DNA of 9,486 bases, taken from contig WASR01000069.1 of NCBI GenBank assembly GCA_009712615.1, forward strand, positions 1 through 9,486, given 5' to 3'. A model generated the notes under the pieces. That model saw only the letters and a program-made list of their open reading frames with translations. It searched no databases and was not told the origin of the DNA. The position numbers and the translations under genes were made by a program. This DNA is from Methanobacterium sp. (GTDB taxonomy: Archaea; Methanobacteriota; Methanobacteria; Methanobacteriales; Methanobacteriaceae). Positions 7,713-9,486 of this stretch are shown here, piece by piece (position 1 is the stretch's first letter; every line of letters starts with the position of its first letter).

Positions 7713-7720
7713 ATCACCCT
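7713..7720 (-). promoter_or_regulatory. Strong ribosome site supporting a TTG start
   Basis: AGGGTGAT on the minus strand ends three bases before TTG 7709. The match and spacing resemble the ftr site and identify the TTG as the start in the absence of a nearby ATG or GTG. Confidence 0.65.
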
Positions 7721-7993
7721 TAAAAAAACAAACAACTTACAATATACTTTTTTTATCAACCTAAAATTGGAATCTTTTGTTTTCCATATTCAATTTCCTT
7801 CTAAAACGTTATTTGATTTAACATTAATAGTTTACTAATCTTAAAAAAAATTGCAACCAACGTTTCATTGTTTACTTGATTTATCAAATTAAAAAAAATG
7901 AGTATAGACAAAAAAACTGGTATGTATTTAAAATTTAATAGATTTTAATTGTTTTTATGCTATTAGGGGTCGAATTAAGGTTATTTTAAGTAA
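7721..7993. other. Longest stretch without a gene; no coding evidence
   Basis: This AT-rich gap between the YbjQ-like gene and the seven-TM gene holds no credible gene. The only ATG reading frame of note (plus strand, 7898) runs 16 codons without a ribosome site. On the minus strand, U7-U8 runs at about 7891-7898 and 7910-7916 could terminate the YbjQ-like transcript. A 5-bp inverted repeat (TTGAT/ATCAA, 7876-7887) is too short to interpret. A weak TATA-like GTATATTG near 7740 on the minus strand may serve the seven-TM gene. Confidence 0.5.
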
Positions 7994-8317
7994 TTATTCG
8001 TATTTAACTGCAGTTCCTGTTACTGTTACCATTATGGTATTTCCCATTGTTCCACCGAGGTTGTTGTATTTAATACGAATTCCTACAATGGCATTCCCAC
8101 CTTTTTTACTTGTTTTTTCTTCCATGCTACTGATTGCAAGATCACGGGCCTTTTTAAGTTCTTCTTCATATGCAGATGTTCTGCCTCCAACAACATCTCT
8201 AACTCCTGAAAAAAGATCTTTGTAAACATTGGCCCCTAATAATGATTCACCAGTCACTAATCCATAGTATTCAACGATTTTATGCCCTTCAATATTTGGT
8301 GTGGTTAATATCAACAT
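7994..8317 (-). CDS. YbjQ/UPF0145 family protein
   Basis: This 107-residue cytosolic protein belongs to the YbjQ (UPF0145, PF01906) family. The opening [38 protein letters not shown] (about residues 38-51), the A-rich helix after it, and [12 protein letters not shown] (about 72-83) are the family landmarks. The family is often labelled heavy-metal-binding, but this copy has no cysteine. It forms oligomeric rings in solved bacterial members, and its function is unknown. An upstream in-frame TTG at 8335 is rejected: it lies inside the ribosome site, and family members begin where this ATG does. GAGGAG at 8328-8333 is ten bases before ATG 8317. It is probably transcribed alone. Confidence 0.93.
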   Translation of the reverse strand: MLILTTPNIEGHKIVEYYGLVTGESLLGANVYKDLFSGVRDVVGGRTSAYEEELKKARDLAISSMEEKTSKKGGNAIVGIRIKYNNLGGTMGNTIMVTVTGTAVKYE

Positions 8318-8327
8318 TCTAAACCTA

Positions 8328-8333
8328 CTCCTC
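8328..8333 (-). promoter_or_regulatory. Ribosome site that sets the YbjQ-like start
   Basis: GAGGAG on the minus strand is ten bases before ATG 8317. It overlaps the alternative TTG at 8335, which rules that TTG out. Confidence 0.6.
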
Positions 8334-8364
8334 AAATTTTAAATGAAAATCATCCCACTATAAT

Positions 8365-8372
8365 GTTATATC
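8365..8372 (-). promoter_or_regulatory. TATA box candidate for the YbjQ-like gene
   Basis: GATATAAC on the minus strand, preceded by the AT-rich AAATTAA, predicts a start near 8343 and a leader of about 25 bases that includes the ribosome site. Confidence 0.4.
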
Positions 8373-8430
8373 TTAATTTTATTTGTTGTATAATCATATT
8401 AATATTTTCTATGGATTCCATTAAATTAGG

Positions 8431-8459
8431 ATAAAAAATAAAAAAAAAATAAAAAAAAA
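8431..8459 (-). terminator. Long U-tract terminator after the wall peptidase
   Basis: On the minus strand this is 29 bases of almost pure T, in three T blocks of 9, 10 and 6 interrupted by single A residues, about 45 bases past the peptidase stop. Multi-block U tracts are the typical archaeal intrinsic terminator. Confidence 0.6.
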
Positions 8460-8503
8460 GTATCTAAAACTTCTTAAGCTCTGTTTAAAAATTTAGAACT
8501 TTC

Positions 8504-9352
8504 TTACTTTACAAATATTACAGGTTTGGTTGTTCTACCGGTAGATACTACCCAATTCATTCTTGAAAGCAATGCACTGAAAGATATGGTTCTGTAACCA
8601 TATGATGGATCAGCAAGCTTTGCAAGCCCAGAATTCATATTTAAACCCATTAATACAACATAATGTCCAGACGTATTCGGGTTTAAAAATGACCTTATAT
8701 GTAGTATGACTGGATGGTTGGTAGATATGTACTTGTAAAGTCCTGCCCAGCCTACTGAAGAGAATTTTGAATCCCATGCACTAAACTTGGTGCCGTAAAC
8801 AGAATTTACTTTTTTCACTGCATTTATGAATCCAGAGTGAGTAGTCCCCACATTTGAATTTGAACTTGCATATGATGCCAAGGTCATTTCATTTAATGAC
8901 AGACCATAATCAGATAGCTCCATTTTAAGTGAAGATGGCCCACAAGTGTAAGAAGTATCTTGATGATCATAAACCAGATTTTTAACTGTTACCCATCCAT
9001 TTGCATAGGTTTTAACTACTATTTTAAGACCATAAGCCGTTAAAATTTTTTGGAAACTGGCAATTGGAATTTTAGTAGTTCCATAGCTCACGTAGTTTGG
9101 TAACCTGTTGTTTTTGTTGTAGAAAACTTGTGCTCGGTTCAACCCATCCTTTATTTGTGCCGTTGTTAGGCCGTTGGAATTTGTTGCAACCTTTTTAGTT
9201 GTTGTTTTTACAGTAGTTACATTTTTAGCTGTTGTAGTCGTTGACTGAACAGTTGTGTGTGACTGAACAGTTGTATTTGTTTGATTGGCGGCAGAAACAC
9301 TGCTCACATTCATGACAAGTGCCAATCCAAATATCATTAACACAGCCAACAT
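8504..9352 (-). CDS. Secreted pseudomurein-binding C39-like cysteine peptidase
   Basis: This is a predicted exported cell-wall enzyme that cleaves peptide bonds, probably in pseudomurein cross-links. Numbering is from ATG 9352 (282 residues). A signal peptide ends near SVSA (18-21). A Ser/Thr-rich linker follows (about 23-60), then one pseudomurein-binding repeat (about 62-110, with LPNYVSYG at 84-91 and IPIASFQKIL at 95-104). The C39-like papain-fold domain is about 125-282, with C137 in TCGPSS, H230 in GHYVVLMG and D248 in ADPSYG as the likely triad. PeiW/PeiP (family C71) of Methanothermobacter phages share a Cys-His-Asp triad and wall-binding repeats, but the call of C39-like over C71 is mine and not certain. 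No phage genes are nearby, so a host role in wall remodelling is likely. The true start may lie upstream at ATT 9367 or 9370. Confidence 0.85.
   Translation of the reverse strand: MLAVLMIFGLALVMNVSSVSAANQTNTTVQSHTTVQSTTTTAKNVTTVKTTTKKVATNSNGLTTAQIKDGLNRAQVFYNKNNRLPNYVSYGTTKIPIASFQKILTAYGLKIVVKTYANGWVTVKNLVYDHQDTSYTCGPSSLKMELSDYGLSLNEMTLASYASSNSNVGTTHSGFINAVKKVNSVYGTKFSAWDSKFSSVGWAGLYKYISTNHPVILHIRSFLNPNTSGHYVVLMGLNMNSGLAKLADPSYGYRTISFSALLSRMNWVVSTGRTTKPVIFVK
9242..9274 (-). repeat. 15-bp direct repeat with 18-bp period in the Ser/Thr linker
   Basis: TGACTGAACAGTTGT occurs at 9242-9256 and 9260-9274, an exact 15-of-18 match. The copies encode two tandem six-residue TTVQSx units in the linker between signal peptide and wall-binding repeat. 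It looks like a slippage duplication that changes linker length in frame. Confidence 0.8.
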
Positions 9353-9372
9353 TAATTCTCGCTTAATAATAA

Positions 9373-9379
9373 CCCCTCC
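9373..9379 (-). promoter_or_regulatory. Strong ribosome site GGAGGGG, mispositioned for the ATG start
   Basis: GGAGGGG on the minus strand is the best Shine-Dalgarno match in the window. It lies 20 bases before ATG 9352, too far for normal use. Counted from the GGAGG core, it is seven bases before the in-frame ATT at 9367 and four before the ATT at 9370. Confidence 0.65.
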
Positions 9380-9412
9380 GCGTCGGAAATATCTATCAGA
9401 GAATTTTCCAGA

Positions 9413-9420
9413 CTAATAAA
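9413..9420 (-). promoter_or_regulatory. TATA-like box upstream of the wall peptidase
   Basis: TTTATTAG on the minus strand would place a start near 9390, just ahead of the GGAGGGG ribosome site. The BRE region (AACTA) is poor, so this is a weak candidate. Confidence 0.3.
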
Positions 9421-9486
9421 TAGTTAACAGTACAATACATTTAAAAGCTTCGGTGCTAAAAGCGAAGTTAAACTGTTTAATAATCC

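Noticed and set aside
7898..7948. Small open frame of 16 codons on the plus strand in the long gap
   Set aside because: It lacks a ribosome site, is built mainly of A/T-rich codons, and is too short to support from sequence alone.
8431..8459. A-rich tract considered as a simple repeat or possible origin element
   Set aside because: Its place just after a minus-strand gene and its U-block pattern fit a terminator better, and no origin-type repeats flank it.

Overview
The window is AT-rich archaeal chromosome, almost certainly from a methanogen of the Methanobacteriales (Methanobacterium-like). Three things point there. It has a complete gene for formylmethanofuran:tetrahydromethanopterin formyltransferase (ftr). 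It has a secreted protein with a pseudomurein-binding repeat, a domain tied to the pseudomurein wall of this order. Its promoters look archaeal, with TTTATATA-type TATA boxes preceded by purine-rich BRE elements, alongside GGTGAT/GGAGG ribosome sites. No rRNA, tRNA, CRISPR array, IS element or prophage signature was seen.

Layout: one gene lies on the plus strand (181-2130), a two-TM potassium-channel/RCK protein whose C-terminal 380 residues are three tandem copies of a domain I do not recognise. It converges on ftr across a 52-base gap. All other genes are on the minus strand. In transcription order, from right to left, they are: a secreted pseudomurein-binding C39-like cysteine peptidase (8504-9352), a YbjQ/UPF0145 protein (7994-8317), an unidentified seven-TM protein (6705-7709), a GT2/GT-B fusion glycosyltransferase (4870-6633), an MJ0936/YfcE-type metallophosphoesterase (4313-4795), an LPG-synthase-TM/UPF0104 membrane protein (3188-4204), and ftr (2183-3076). 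Gaps of 70-285 bases with separate TATA boxes suggest mostly monocistronic transcription.

Together the window mixes core methanogenesis (ftr), potassium homeostasis (the channel) and cell-envelope work. The envelope part includes the fusion glycosyltransferase, the UPF0104 protein (a family linked to lipid-bound headgroups or sugars), the orphan membrane protein and the wall peptidase. A shared glycolipid or cell-surface polymer role for 3188-7709 is inference from neighbourhood and family only.

Most worth a second look: the triplicated HSH-motif domain on the channel; the GT2/GT-B fusion; and the peptidase start, where the basic signal-peptide n-region and an excellent ribosome site lie upstream of the first ATG and imply an ATT start or a lost start codon. 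No gap without a gene exceeds 300 bases; the largest, 7710-7993, shows only U-tract terminator candidates and a ribosome site.
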